Shown in pieces: positions 53,808 through 62,203 of a DNA stretch of 64,000 bases (position 1 is the first letter of the stretch; every line of letters starts with the position of its first letter). Below the pieces are notes generated by a model. That model was not told the DNA's origin and searched no databases. It saw only the letters and a program-made list of their open reading frames with translations. This DNA comes from an uncultured Spirochaetia bacterium (lineage in GTDB: Bacteria > Spirochaetota > Spirochaetia > CAKZLE01). Made by a program: the position numbers and the translations under genes. The DNA lies in assembly GCA_937125225.1 (NCBI GenBank), contig CAKZLE010000014.1, positions 62,001 through 126,000 of the forward strand. The letters run 5' to 3'.

Positions 53808-56051
53808 TTAGAGAAAAGTTTTAAGAACATCAGTCAGTATGATCCCGGAGAAATGGGTATGGGTGTCTTTGATTCGTTTGATAGAATCCTTGATCACAGG
53901 GACCTTGGCCTTGGCTGAACTTGATACCACATAGATTACAGAATCACAGTATTGTGTCAGAACCTCTGCGTCTACACTATTCTCGACAGGAGGTGATTCG
54001 ATGATGATAATACTATACTTTGCTTTTATCTCATCTATGAGTTCTCCCATTCTCTTCGATTGTAGGAGATCTGGAACAACGGCCTCATGTCTGATTGGTA
54101 TGATATCTACTCCTGGAAGTTGTGTATGGTAAACGATCTCTTCAAGACCATCAGCGGTATAGGAAAGATACTCTCCCAAGCCATAGGGGGGCTCTTTCTC
54201 CTCTTCGAATAAGATCTCTGAATACATCTTTTCGTCAATACTCTTACGAATCTGTCCCTCTATGATTATGACCCTCTCATCCTGTCTACCAAATACTGAT
54301 GCTAGATTGATAGCGACAAGGGTCTTCCCCTCGCTGTCAGCGGAGCTTGTGATCAGAAAAGTCGCTCCCTGTTGAGGGAACTGTTTCCGTAATGGTCTAG
54401 CAAGCATACGGAACTTTTCAATGAATATAGACTCCTTATCTCCACTTGGAATGACCTGTTTTGATCTTCTTGTAGCAGGTAATGCAGTCAACACCTGTTC
54501 CTTCAGCCGCAGTGAGGCCTCCCCAACTGATCGTAATCTTTTATCAAAGAAGACCTGAAGAAGAATGAAAGCATACCCAAAGGCCCCAATGAGAAAGGCA
54601 AAGGCTATCGCTAGCATCTGCTTATTCGATCCAGAGGGGTATATTGGAGGTATCGCATCTGATACGATCATGAAGTCGGAATACTTCTGCTCTATAGCTA
54701 TTGTTGTCTGAGCAAGCATCTTCTCAAGACCACGTCTCTCTGCACGTAATGAGGTGATCGCTCCATTCAAGGTGATATATTGTTGCTGTTTCGCAGGGAA
54801 GTTCGTGAGAGTCTTCTCAAGTTCTTCTTGAATCCTAAGATGTGTTTTATAGGTCTCTTGGGCTGTCAGAAGATTGATCTCTGCGTCGACTCTCTTCAAT
54901 TGAAGATCATAAAGATAATCTGAGAATGAGAGACTCTCTGCAGAACCTATCACATCTCTATCACGAAGATCATCAATGAGAGAATTCAGATAATCGATAT
55001 CAGTAGTATCAGCATACCTTGCTATAGCTAATTCATATTGGTATTGAGCAGTTGTCAACTCTGCTCGAGAGATCTCGCCATTCGCATAAGCCTCTTGGGC
55101 TATTCGATAGAGGTCCTCTTCCTGTTGGATCATGATGGAATTCACCTCTTTAGAGCGAATCTCATCTATCTGTTCCTGTACGAGAAGGATCTGTACAGAA
55201 ATATCATCCTGTGTGACTGACCCCGACTCCTCTTCTGATTGTTTGGTCAAAAGATTCTTGGTCTCTAGTATCGTCTTATCGACCTGATCCATCTCCATTG
55301 CATATACACGCATCATAGAAAGATCGTTCTCAAGGTCGAGTTGGACTTTCAGATACTCTTCTGCATAGGGTGTGTTCAGTAGATCGACATTGTTCAGCTC
55401 ATGCTTGGTGAGGAAATCATCAAAAGCCTTGATATTCTCCTCAAGTTCAATATCGATCGAGGCAATCTGTACATTCAGATTCCCCAACTGGTCTTCTAGC
55501 TCTGTCATCGTTATCTTTGTGATGTTCTTCAAGAAGATATCACGGATAGAATTGGCTAAGAGTGCCGCCATCTCCCTATCTTCTGATTTTGCATAGATAA
55601 ACATGAGATTCGTATTTCCTGAAGAATCAACCCGAATGGCCCCTCCAATCTGTTCTAGGGTCATCTCTAAGCCCATCTCAGTCCTCAACTGCTCAAAGTT
55701 AGGGACGAGTTCTACCATATTCACAAGAGTACCAAGGGTCATACTGCTATCATCACGTGTTGTCAGCTGGGCCCCCTGCTGGTAGGAAAGAGAGGTATCA
55801 GAATCTAGGGTCTGATGAACTATGAACTGGTCAGAGAGAGCTGATGCAACAGGTTGATAATAAAGTACGGTGATCGCCTCGAATTCCTGAGTACCCAACA
55901 TTATCGCAGCACCCACTCCGACACCAATTGCAACCACAGCGATGATAATCAACCACCACTTCTTCTGGAATATCGCTTTCAAGATAGTCTTTATATCTAT
56001 AGGTAAGGTTACTTCTGCTTGAGCTTCGCTCTGTGGGACCTGTTCAGCCAT
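53808..56051 (-). CDS. Wzz/BY-kinase-like polysaccharide protein with degenerate kinase motifs
   Basis: Inner-membrane protein of 747 residues. A Wzz-type chain-length domain has TM helices at about 33-52 and 470-492, with a long coiled periplasmic region between. The cytoplasmic part (about 550-747) has the tyrosine-kinase fold with P-loop SADSEGKT (about 570). However, Walker A' reads IIIEGQIR instead of hDxDxR and Walker B reads IIIESPP instead of hhDTPP. The C-terminus stops at LKTFL with no tyrosine cluster. ATP may bind, but kinase activity is doubtful. It probably controls polymer length with the flippase and transferases of this locus. Confidence 0.85.
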   Translation of the reverse strand: MAEQVPQSEAQAEVTLPIDIKTILKAIFQKKWWLIIIAVVAIGVGVGAAIMLGTQEFEAITVLYYQPVASALSDQFIVHQTLDSDTSLSYQQGAQLTTRDDSSMTLGTLVNMVELVPNFEQLRTEMGLEMTLEQIGGAIRVDSSGNTNLMFIYAKSEDREMAALLANSIRDIFLKNITKITMTELEDQLGNLNVQIASIDIELEENIKAFDDFLTKHELNNVDLLNTPYAEEYLKVQLDLENDLSMMRVYAMEMDQVDKTILETKNLLTKQSEEESGSVTQDDISVQILLVQEQIDEIRSKEVNSIMIQQEEDLYRIAQEAYANGEISRAELTTAQYQYELAIARYADTTDIDYLNSLIDDLRDRDVIGSAESLSFSDYLYDLQLKRVDAEINLLTAQETYKTHLRIQEELEKTLTNFPAKQQQYITLNGAITSLRAERRGLEKMLAQTTIAIEQKYSDFMIVSDAIPPIYPSGSNKQMLAIAFAFLIGAFGYAFILLQVFFDKRLRSVGEASLRLKEQVLTALPATRRSKQVIPSGDKESIFIEKFRMLARPLRKQFPQQGATFLITSSADSEGKTLVAINLASVFGRQDERVIIIEGQIRKSIDEKMYSEILFEEEKEPPYGLGEYLSYTADGLEEIVYHTQLPGVDIIPIRHEAVVPDLLQSKRMGELIDEIKAKYSIIIIESPPVENSVDAEVLTQYCDSVIYVVSSSAKAKVPVIKDSIKRIKDTHTHFSGIILTDVLKTFL

Positions 56052-56432
56052 AATACCTCGTCATTATTACTAGAATCTTTTCAAATCATATCATATTTTC
56101 CAATAAATGATAAACTAATATTGTTTATGCCCGTATAAGTGATCACTATAAATTCAAATATTCACGAAAAATAGATAAAATCAGGATGAATCCCACAACA
56201 ATCTGTATTGAAGAGTTTTGAGCTATACAAGAATATTGAATCTCAAGGAGGACTATTCAGTAAGCTAGACTCTCTACCATGAACAGTAAACTTTCAACTA
56301 GAAAAGGTCATACACTGAATGACCTATAGAGTGATTGAAGAATATGAATACCCTGTCATATATACAGATAGGCCTATAAGCCAAGTTATGATTTTACTAG
56401 CTATGCTAGGTTTTTTATATTTTCTTTTTATA
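56052..56432. other. Non-coding stretch between divergent genes
   Basis: About 380 AT-rich bases between the Wzz-like gene and the STAS promoter. It holds an ATAAAC/GTTTAT inverted repeat (56110-56128), a 10-bp palindrome ATAGGCCTAT (56368-56377) and a 5-bp hairpin followed by six T (56397-56416). An AAGGAGG at about 56244 has no usable start behind it. I can support no gene here; a small RNA is possible. Confidence 0.5.
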
Positions 56433-56463
56433 TTGACAACTAGCGTCTAAATAATTATATAAT
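56433..56463 (+). promoter_or_regulatory. Promoter of the STAS gene
   Basis: TTGACA (56433-56438) and TATAAT (56458-56463) at 19-base spacing; TTATAT at 16 bases is an alternative. The leader to the GTG start is about 30 bases. Confidence 0.65.
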
Positions 56464-56497
56464 GGATTGTGTCTGTTATAATCCAAGGAGGAGATCT

Positions 56498-56824
56498 GTG
56501 AAGAACACTAAAGTTGGGAACGTCATGATACTAGAGGTCGAGATTCAAACCTTGAATTCGGCAAACGTAAAGGATTTCAAGAACGAAATGTTAACCTATC
56601 TAGATTCAGAAGAGCAAGTCCTGTTAGATCTGTCACAATTAACTTTCGTTGATAGTTCCGGCCTTGGAGCCTTCCTGTTCTGTTTGAAGAGACTCAACCA
56701 GAAAGGTGGAAAGTTCAAACTCTGTAATATCACAAAACCTGTACGAGTCCTCTTTGAACTTGTACGACTTCACAAAGTCATCGAAGTCTTCGAATCACGT
56801 GATGCTGCCTTAGAGACATTCTAA
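56498..56824 (+). CDS. STAS-domain anti-sigma-factor antagonist, GTG start
   Basis: Small cytoplasmic protein of 108 residues of the SpoIIAA/RsbV type. The phosphorylatable serine lies in TFVDSSGLGAFL, followed by GGKFKLCNITKPVRVLFEL. The start is GTG at 56498, because AAGGAGG lies 6-7 bases upstream; the longer frame from 56462 would begin inside the promoter. It is the natural substrate for the phosphatase/kinase protein at 51373-53781. No sigma factor is encoded nearby, so the downstream target may be distant or not a sigma factor. Confidence 0.88.
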   Translation: MKNTKVGNVMILEVEIQTLNSANVKDFKNEMLTYLDSEEQVLLDLSQLTFVDSSGLGAFLFCLKRLNQKGGKFKLCNITKPVRVLFELVRLHKVIEVFESRDAALETF

Positions 56825-56840
56825 AAAAACAACTCTTTAT

Positions 56841-56870
56841 TTGAAAAATCCATAATCTCTATGCTATACT
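56841..56870 (+). promoter_or_regulatory. Extended -10 promoter giving a leaderless message
   Basis: TTGAAA (56841-56846), an 18-base spacer and TATACT (56865-56870) preceded by TGC, an extended -10. The expected +1 is 56877, the A of the next ATG. Confidence 0.65.
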
Positions 56871-56876
56871 ACCACT

Positions 56877-58061
56877 ATGAAAAAATCTGTTAGTCTTTTT
56901 ATATTCATTGATGCATTGGGCTGGGAAATACTCAAAGAATCAGAGTTTTTAGATGATATTCTTATACAGAAATCACCTATTGGAACGATCTTCGGGTATA
57001 GCGCGACCTGTGATCCAACCATACTTACTGGTGTACTACCTAGAGAACATGATCATTTCTCTTTCTATGCCTATGATCCTAAGAACTCACCATTCCGAAA
57101 GAATCTATTCATCCAGCTTATGAGACTCGTTCCAAAAGCCCTTTCAAGCCGAAACAGGGTCAGGAATGTTGCTGGGCGAATCATCAAGCGAGGACTTGAT
57201 TATACGGGATATTTCAATATCTATAATATGCCATTCAAACTACTTCCATATTTCGATTACACAGAGAAACGAGACCTCTATCAACCCGATGGAATCAATA
57301 GTGGATCAAAGACGATCATGGATTACATGAGAGATAATAAGATACCATTCACACAGTCAAACTGGAGATCCCCAGAGGTTGAGAATCTCAAGACTCTATC
57401 AGATGAGCTCAAAGACCCTCATAAGGATCTCAGCTTTGCTTACCTGTATATGGCAGCGATGGATGCGACTCTCCACCAGTATGGATTCCCTCATCAGGAC
57501 GTGACTGATAAGATCGCCTGGTATGATGCTCGACTCAGAGAATTGATCGATACAGCGAAATCTGAATATGAAGATGTTCGCCTTTTTGTCTTCTCAGACC
57601 ATGGGATGACCAATATTCATGAAGATTATGATCTGCGATCTGTTATCGAGTCTACAGGTTTGAGATTTGGTAAGGACTATGCAGCAGTATATGACTCCAC
57701 TATGGCAAGATTCTGGTTCTTGAAAGATGGTTCTGAAAAGATCATACGAGAAGCGTTATCAACAGTATCAGTTGGACGGGTCCTTAATAAGAAAGAACTC
57801 ACAGCATGGGGAGCCGACTTTCCGAATAACCGGTATGGGGATTTGATATTCCTCTTGGATGCAGGAGTCTTGCTCGTCCCAAGTCATATGGGAGAAAGAA
57901 CGTTGAAGGGTATGCATGGTTATGATCCTATGGATAAGGATTCAGTAGCATCATTCTCAACGAATACTGACCTGAAAGACCTTCCTATCCGTTTGGAAAA
58001 TCTCTATGATCTGATGAAAGATGAAGCCGACAGGAATCTTAGCCTTAATTCGGAGGGATGA
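56877..58061 (+). CDS. Alkaline-phosphatase-superfamily phosphodiesterase
   Basis: Nucleotide pyrophosphatase/phosphodiesterase-like protein of 394 residues. Metal and nucleophile positions look intact: FIDALGW, ATCDPTILTG (Thr nucleophile), MAAMDATLHQYG, FSDHGM and GMHGYDP. There is no signal peptide, so it is probably cytoplasmic. It has no ribosome site, and its ATG coincides with the predicted +1 of an extended -10 promoter. It overlaps the next glycosyltransferase by 4 bases, forming a three-gene cassette. It may hydrolyse or transfer a phosphate-linked group on a glycan precursor; the substrate is unknown. Confidence 0.8.
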   Translation: MKKSVSLFIFIDALGWEILKESEFLDDILIQKSPIGTIFGYSATCDPTILTGVLPREHDHFSFYAYDPKNSPFRKNLFIQLMRLVPKALSSRNRVRNVAGRIIKRGLDYTGYFNIYNMPFKLLPYFDYTEKRDLYQPDGINSGSKTIMDYMRDNKIPFTQSNWRSPEVENLKTLSDELKDPHKDLSFAYLYMAAMDATLHQYGFPHQDVTDKIAWYDARLRELIDTAKSEYEDVRLFVFSDHGMTNIHEDYDLRSVIESTGLRFGKDYAAVYDSTMARFWFLKDGSEKIIREALSTVSVGRVLNKKELTAWGADFPNNRYGDLIFLLDAGVLLVPSHMGERTLKGMHGYDPMDKDSVASFSTNTDLKDLPIRLENLYDLMKDEADRNLSLNSEG

Positions 58062-58933
58062 TGAAACAGAAGACCACTGCCGTGATCTTACGATCACATA
58101 ATGATATGCCGCTCATCGCAAAGACCTTGGAGATGCTCTCCAAACAGACTCTCCCCTTTCATCTTATCGCCTTAGATAATGAATCGAGTGATGGTACGCT
58201 CGAGGAGATACGAAAATATACTGATGATATCATAACGATACCTGCAGGCACCTATGTCCCAGGCCCCGTCCTGAACATAGGTATCGAAGCTGCTAAAGAT
58301 TATAATAGGTTTATCGTATTCCTGAACTCAGACTGCACCCCAGATAATGAGTTCTGGCTTGAAGAGATGCTCAAAGGTTTTCATGAAGAGAAGATCGCAG
58401 CAGTATTTGGCAGACAGATGCCTCGAGAGGATTGTAAACCTATCTTCGCAAAGGATACAGACGATACCTATGGGGATGGAGAGAGACAGCAATATTGGAA
58501 GCACTGCTTCTCTATGGCCTCATCTGCTATAGACCGTACCTGTTGGGAAGAGGCACCTTTTAGAGAAGATATCCAATATTCAGAGGATATTGATTGGACA
58601 TGGAGAGCTCGACAGAGGGGTTGGAAGATCCAGTATGTCAAAGACTCTAAAGTCTACCACTCACATAACTACTCTTGGAAAGCTTTCAAAAGACGACACT
58701 ATGGCGAGGGTAAAGCAGAGGCTGCGATATTCTCCTGGGATCGTTGGGAGAAGACCTTCTTGAGATACTCCTTCCTACCCTACCTTAGACAGATCCTCTC
58801 TGATTGGAAGTTCGGTCTACGAGAGAAGAAGATCGCGATACTGTTTCACTCCCCAGTGATTAGACTCGCACAGCTTATCGGAAGAAGAAAGGGCTTTAAT
58901 GAAGGGATCCGTGAATTGAAAGGAAAGGCTTGA
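58058..58933 (+). CDS. Family 2 glycosyltransferase
   Basis: GT-A fold glycosyltransferase of 291 residues. It has TAVILRSHNDMPLIAKTLEM, the nucleotide segment LDNESSDGT, the DxD-region FLNSDCTPDNEFW and SEDIDWTWRARQRGW. It resembles rhamnosyltransferases. The C-terminal basic amphipathic region suggests membrane association. It is coupled by 4-base overlap to the phosphodiesterase and nearly abuts the next gene, so the three probably act on one product. Confidence 0.85.
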   Translation: MMKQKTTAVILRSHNDMPLIAKTLEMLSKQTLPFHLIALDNESSDGTLEEIRKYTDDIITIPAGTYVPGPVLNIGIEAAKDYNRFIVFLNSDCTPDNEFWLEEMLKGFHEEKIAAVFGRQMPREDCKPIFAKDTDDTYGDGERQQYWKHCFSMASSAIDRTCWEEAPFREDIQYSEDIDWTWRARQRGWKIQYVKDSKVYHSHNYSWKAFKRRHYGEGKAEAAIFSWDRWEKTFLRYSFLPYLRQILSDWKFGLREKKIAILFHSPVIRLAQLIGRRKGFNEGIRELKGKA

Positions 58934-58935
58934 AT

Positions 58936-60003
58936 ATGAACTGGTATACACGAAAAGGATCACAAGCATTCAACTCCGAGATAGATTCGACTCTTTCTCG
59001 GATGAGTGATGAGGTAGCGACAGCAGTAGGAGAGGTATTCACCGCTCTTATCCTCGGTGGAGGATATGGAAGAGAAGAGGGAGCCTGTGTGATTAGAGAC
59101 GAAAAAGAGTCTCTCTACAACGACCTTGATCTGTTTCTTATCACAACAAAGCCCTATTCACTAACAAAAGAGGTCGGTGCGGTTCAAAAGAAATATGAAC
59201 ACATACTGGGTATCGATGTAGATATCGGAGCTCCTTTGACCATCTCTGATCTTCAGCAGTTACCGAATCAGTTGATGTGGCATGACCTTCTCAATGGACA
59301 CCTTGTACTCAAGGGGCCACAAGATATCATCTCATCTCATATGCCATCTCATATGAAAGAAAAGGTTCCTCAGGTTGAATCCATCCGTTTGGCACTCAAC
59401 AGAGGATCGGGTCTTCTTCAGGCTATCATCGCATCAGAGAGTGAAAAACCTCTTTCTGACCCAGATTTTATCAGAAGGAACTATTTTAAAGCCGCACTGG
59501 CCTTTGGAGACTGCCTTTGTATCACCCATCAGGTTTATACGGTAAATCTCCCTGAGAGATTGAATAGATTAGAGTCGATCAAGGATAAGATCCCGAGACA
59601 ATTCAGCGATTCAGTACCTGGACTCTATAAAGATGCGATCAGATTCAAACAATCCCCCGACTCCTATGGCCGGGATCAGACCGGGATCAACGAGTTGAGA
59701 GTTGCTGCAAGACTCTGGTGTGATCTATTCATCTATGGAGAGAAGGTGCGAACTAGTAAGAGTTTTTCAGATCCAGCTTCATATGTGCAAAACGGATTCA
59801 TTCGAGAACCGGAACAGCATAGAGGACGAAACCTCCTTCGAAATATCGTGAAGAACCTTCAGATGAAGAGAATCTCCTTCCGATACCCGAGAGAAGGTCT
59901 TTATGGGGAACTAGTATCATTATTGGATGATCCTAGACCGGAAGATACCCAATGGCTCAGAAGATCTGAAGAGTTCCTGAACCTTTGGAATACCTATAAT
60001 TAG
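58936..60003 (+). CDS. Nucleotidyltransferase-fold protein of unknown function
   Basis: Protein of 355 residues. Near the N-terminus ALILGGGYGREEG is followed by NDLDLFLI and then IDVDIG, the GG/GR...DxD...D arrangement of the pol-beta-type nucleotidyltransferase superfamily. The long C-terminal part is helical and unrecognised. I use ATG 58936 rather than TTG 58930; GGAAAGG lies upstream. Encoded with a phosphodiesterase and a glycosyltransferase, it might attach a nucleotide or phospho-group to a glycan, but this is only context. Confidence 0.65.
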   Translation: MNWYTRKGSQAFNSEIDSTLSRMSDEVATAVGEVFTALILGGGYGREEGACVIRDEKESLYNDLDLFLITTKPYSLTKEVGAVQKKYEHILGIDVDIGAPLTISDLQQLPNQLMWHDLLNGHLVLKGPQDIISSHMPSHMKEKVPQVESIRLALNRGSGLLQAIIASESEKPLSDPDFIRRNYFKAALAFGDCLCITHQVYTVNLPERLNRLESIKDKIPRQFSDSVPGLYKDAIRFKQSPDSYGRDQTGINELRVAARLWCDLFIYGEKVRTSKSFSDPASYVQNGFIREPEQHRGRNLLRNIVKNLQMKRISFRYPREGLYGELVSLLDDPRPEDTQWLRRSEEFLNLWNTYN

Positions 60004-60005
60004 GA

Positions 60006-61442
60006 TTACATCCTATTCCGGTCGATGAAGAGTCTGAACAGGTACTTACCTACGAGTTTGATGTTGTAGAGAAGCGAATCATTCACACTATAGAAGATAT
60101 CTGATGCATAGAGCATCTCCTCTTCCTGTTTAGTCCGATACAGAATCTCTCCTTCAGAGATAAGGCCTAAAGAGGAGGCGAGGTAGAGTTCCTTCCACTC
60201 ATCATTCATATGAGAGACCTCTTCAGGTGATCTTGGTTGAAGCCCACAGAAGCGCATCTTTCCGGTCACGATACTTCCAAGTCCGGGTATCAGGATAAAG
60301 AGGAGGTGCTTAACCAAGCGACCTTCAAGTTCTCTTCTATTCTTATAACTACGAATGACCATCGTATTATAATTATCATCAGTCCTGATCATCTGAGGGA
60401 GTTTAACCACTTCGATCCTCTTGAAGGCTACACCATGCTTGATAATGTGAGCAAAGGTCATCACGATATGGATCGGTAGGCATATGATAAATAAAAGCAG
60501 AGCGATGAACCTTGAGAACAGTGGGACATGCGTAGAACGTGATGATTCAATATGAGATAGAAAGATCTCGTCAGTGGCATTATATATGGTATTCACTTCA
60601 GTATTTAGTATCTGATTCTTATGGATGATCGATCTCTTTATATCAAGTTGTTTTCCCACATAACCATGATCGAAGATCACTGATTCTGTAATGAAAGACC
60701 CCTCATCTATAACACAACCTTTACCTATCTCGACATAGGGCCCAATACTGTTGTTGTCGCTTAGCTGAGTCTGTTCATTGATATATACAGGAGGGACAAT
60801 CGTAGTATTCTTGGGTAGTTTCACACCCGGACCGACCCAAAGCCCATTTCTCAATTCATGTCCGATGACAATAAGTCCTTTGAACTGCTTATCCAAAGCG
60901 CTTTTCAAAGATCGTATATACTCAGCACCAGTTCGAACTGCAAGATAGGGTAGAGCCTCTCTCTCTTTCAAAGGTGATTCAGGTTCAGCAGATACAAGAT
61001 CAAATTGTGATATACTACCCTTCTTCACTGCAGCCCATTGGAGACAATTCCCCTCTGGATCAGTGAATCCGACCTCTTTATTCCCTGCTAGAAGTTCTTT
61101 TGAGATCATAGGAAGAACAAGACCGTTACCAAAGAGCACAATCTCATCAGCCTCCGCATAATCAGCATTTACGATCCTAGATAAAAGATCCTTCTGTTCT
61201 TTCAGGAGGAAATATGAGACCTCGAGGCCCCATCTCTCTCCATCTCCAATCAGAGCCTCCACCTCTTGGGCATGATCGAATAGATATACATACAACTGTT
61301 TCACACCAAGCTGTTCGATATATTCGATGGAATGCTGAAGAAAAGGTTTCCCCTGTATTGGAAACAGGAAACTCGGAATATGTAGAGGATCCTCTGCACT
61401 CGGAATCTGTGGTATTCTTGTCATATCAAGGATTGCTTTCAT
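60006..61442 (-). CDS. Degenerate fusion: nucleotidyltransferase-like, left-handed beta-helix, sugar-transferase-like
   Basis: Protein of 478 residues. The N-terminal third resembles sugar-phosphate nucleotidyltransferases (GKPFLQHSIEYIEQLG, GDGERWGLEVSYFLL) but lacks the glycine-rich GGxGTRL signature. Hexapeptide repeats follow at about 200-280 (WVGPGVKLPKNT, SIGPYVEIGKGCVI). A hydrophobic segment (about 305-335) and a C-terminus with GKMRFCGLQPRSPEEV resemble the end of WcaJ-type transferases, but the catalytic SLDELPQL is replaced by a hydrophobic run. It is probably a non-catalytic or repurposed partner of the true transferase two genes upstream. Confidence 0.7.
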   Translation of the reverse strand: MKAILDMTRIPQIPSAEDPLHIPSFLFPIQGKPFLQHSIEYIEQLGVKQLYVYLFDHAQEVEALIGDGERWGLEVSYFLLKEQKDLLSRIVNADYAEADEIVLFGNGLVLPMISKELLAGNKEVGFTDPEGNCLQWAAVKKGSISQFDLVSAEPESPLKEREALPYLAVRTGAEYIRSLKSALDKQFKGLIVIGHELRNGLWVGPGVKLPKNTTIVPPVYINEQTQLSDNNSIGPYVEIGKGCVIDEGSFITESVIFDHGYVGKQLDIKRSIIHKNQILNTEVNTIYNATDEIFLSHIESSRSTHVPLFSRFIALLLFIICLPIHIVMTFAHIIKHGVAFKRIEVVKLPQMIRTDDNYNTMVIRSYKNRRELEGRLVKHLLFILIPGLGSIVTGKMRFCGLQPRSPEEVSHMNDEWKELYLASSLGLISEGEILYRTKQEEEMLYASDIFYSVNDSLLYNIKLVGKYLFRLFIDRNRM

Positions 61443-61446
61443 CTGA

Positions 61447-62202
61447 TTATTGCCTCTTACTCTTTTTTGCTGCTTTCTTCACTCGATGGGTGAATACGAT
61501 ATTTCCGACTATATATCTCTTCCACATCCTTCTTGGCTCTTTCAACAGGCGCCAGACCCATTCGATACCTAGCTTTCGCATCCACATAGGAGCCCGCTTG
61601 ATGTTTCCTGAGAAGAAATCAAATAGACCCCCGACACCCATAGCAGTTGCAACGGGTAGCTCGTTAAGATTCTGATGTATCCACTTCTCCTGTCTTGGGA
61701 CTCCCATAGCAACAAGGAGAAGATCTGCTTCACTCTCCTTCATCTCAGTCAACAGTACCGGTGTATCATCAAGAGTGAAGAACCCATCATGTACCCCACT
61801 GATGATATCAGGAGCGATCTCTGTATGTACCCATGTCTGTACTCGAGAAGCGGTTCCAGGTGAGGCTCCAAGCAGGAAGATCTTAAGACCCTCATCCTTG
61901 CATCTCCTACAGAGAAGAGGGAACATATCGGTCCCGTTCACATTATCGGCTATCTTCACATCGAATATCTCACCGGCCATCCTGATACCACTGCCATCAG
62001 CAAAGATAGCATCACTACCTTGCAGTATCTGTTTATACTCTGCATCAGTACATGAGACGTTGATACAATGTGCATTCACGAAATTCAGTTCACTTGTCTT
62101 CTCTCTATCCTTGATAGAGTCGATGATCATATCTAAAGCCTGATCCATCGTAACATTATCTATGGGAATATCTAGGAGGTTGAATCGAGTCTTCTTATTC
62201 AT
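61447..62202 (-). CDS. WecG/TagA/CpsF-family glycosyltransferase (GT26)
   Basis: Enzyme of 251 residues that adds the second sugar to a lipid-linked glycan primer. It has NFVNAHCINVSCTD, the catalytic-Asp region AIFADGSGI, VNGTDMFPLL, LLVAMGVPRQEKWI and AMGVGGLFDFFSGNIKRAP followed by basic residues. It begins just behind the initiating-transferase gene, which fits consecutive steps. Donor sugar (ManNAc or other) is not determinable. Confidence 0.9.
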   Translation of the reverse strand: MNKKTRFNLLDIPIDNVTMDQALDMIIDSIKDREKTSELNFVNAHCINVSCTDAEYKQILQGSDAIFADGSGIRMAGEIFDVKIADNVNGTDMFPLLCRRCKDEGLKIFLLGASPGTASRVQTWVHTEIAPDIISGVHDGFFTLDDTPVLLTEMKESEADLLLVAMGVPRQEKWIHQNLNELPVATAMGVGGLFDFFSGNIKRAPMWMRKLGIEWVWRLLKEPRRMWKRYIVGNIVFTHRVKKAAKKSKRQ

Positions 62203-62203
62203 A

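Noticed and set aside
56397-56416. Small-RNA terminator (CTAGC/GCTAG hairpin followed by six T)
   Set aside because: Only five base pairs, AT-rich surroundings and no convincing promoter upstream, so no RNA gene is called.
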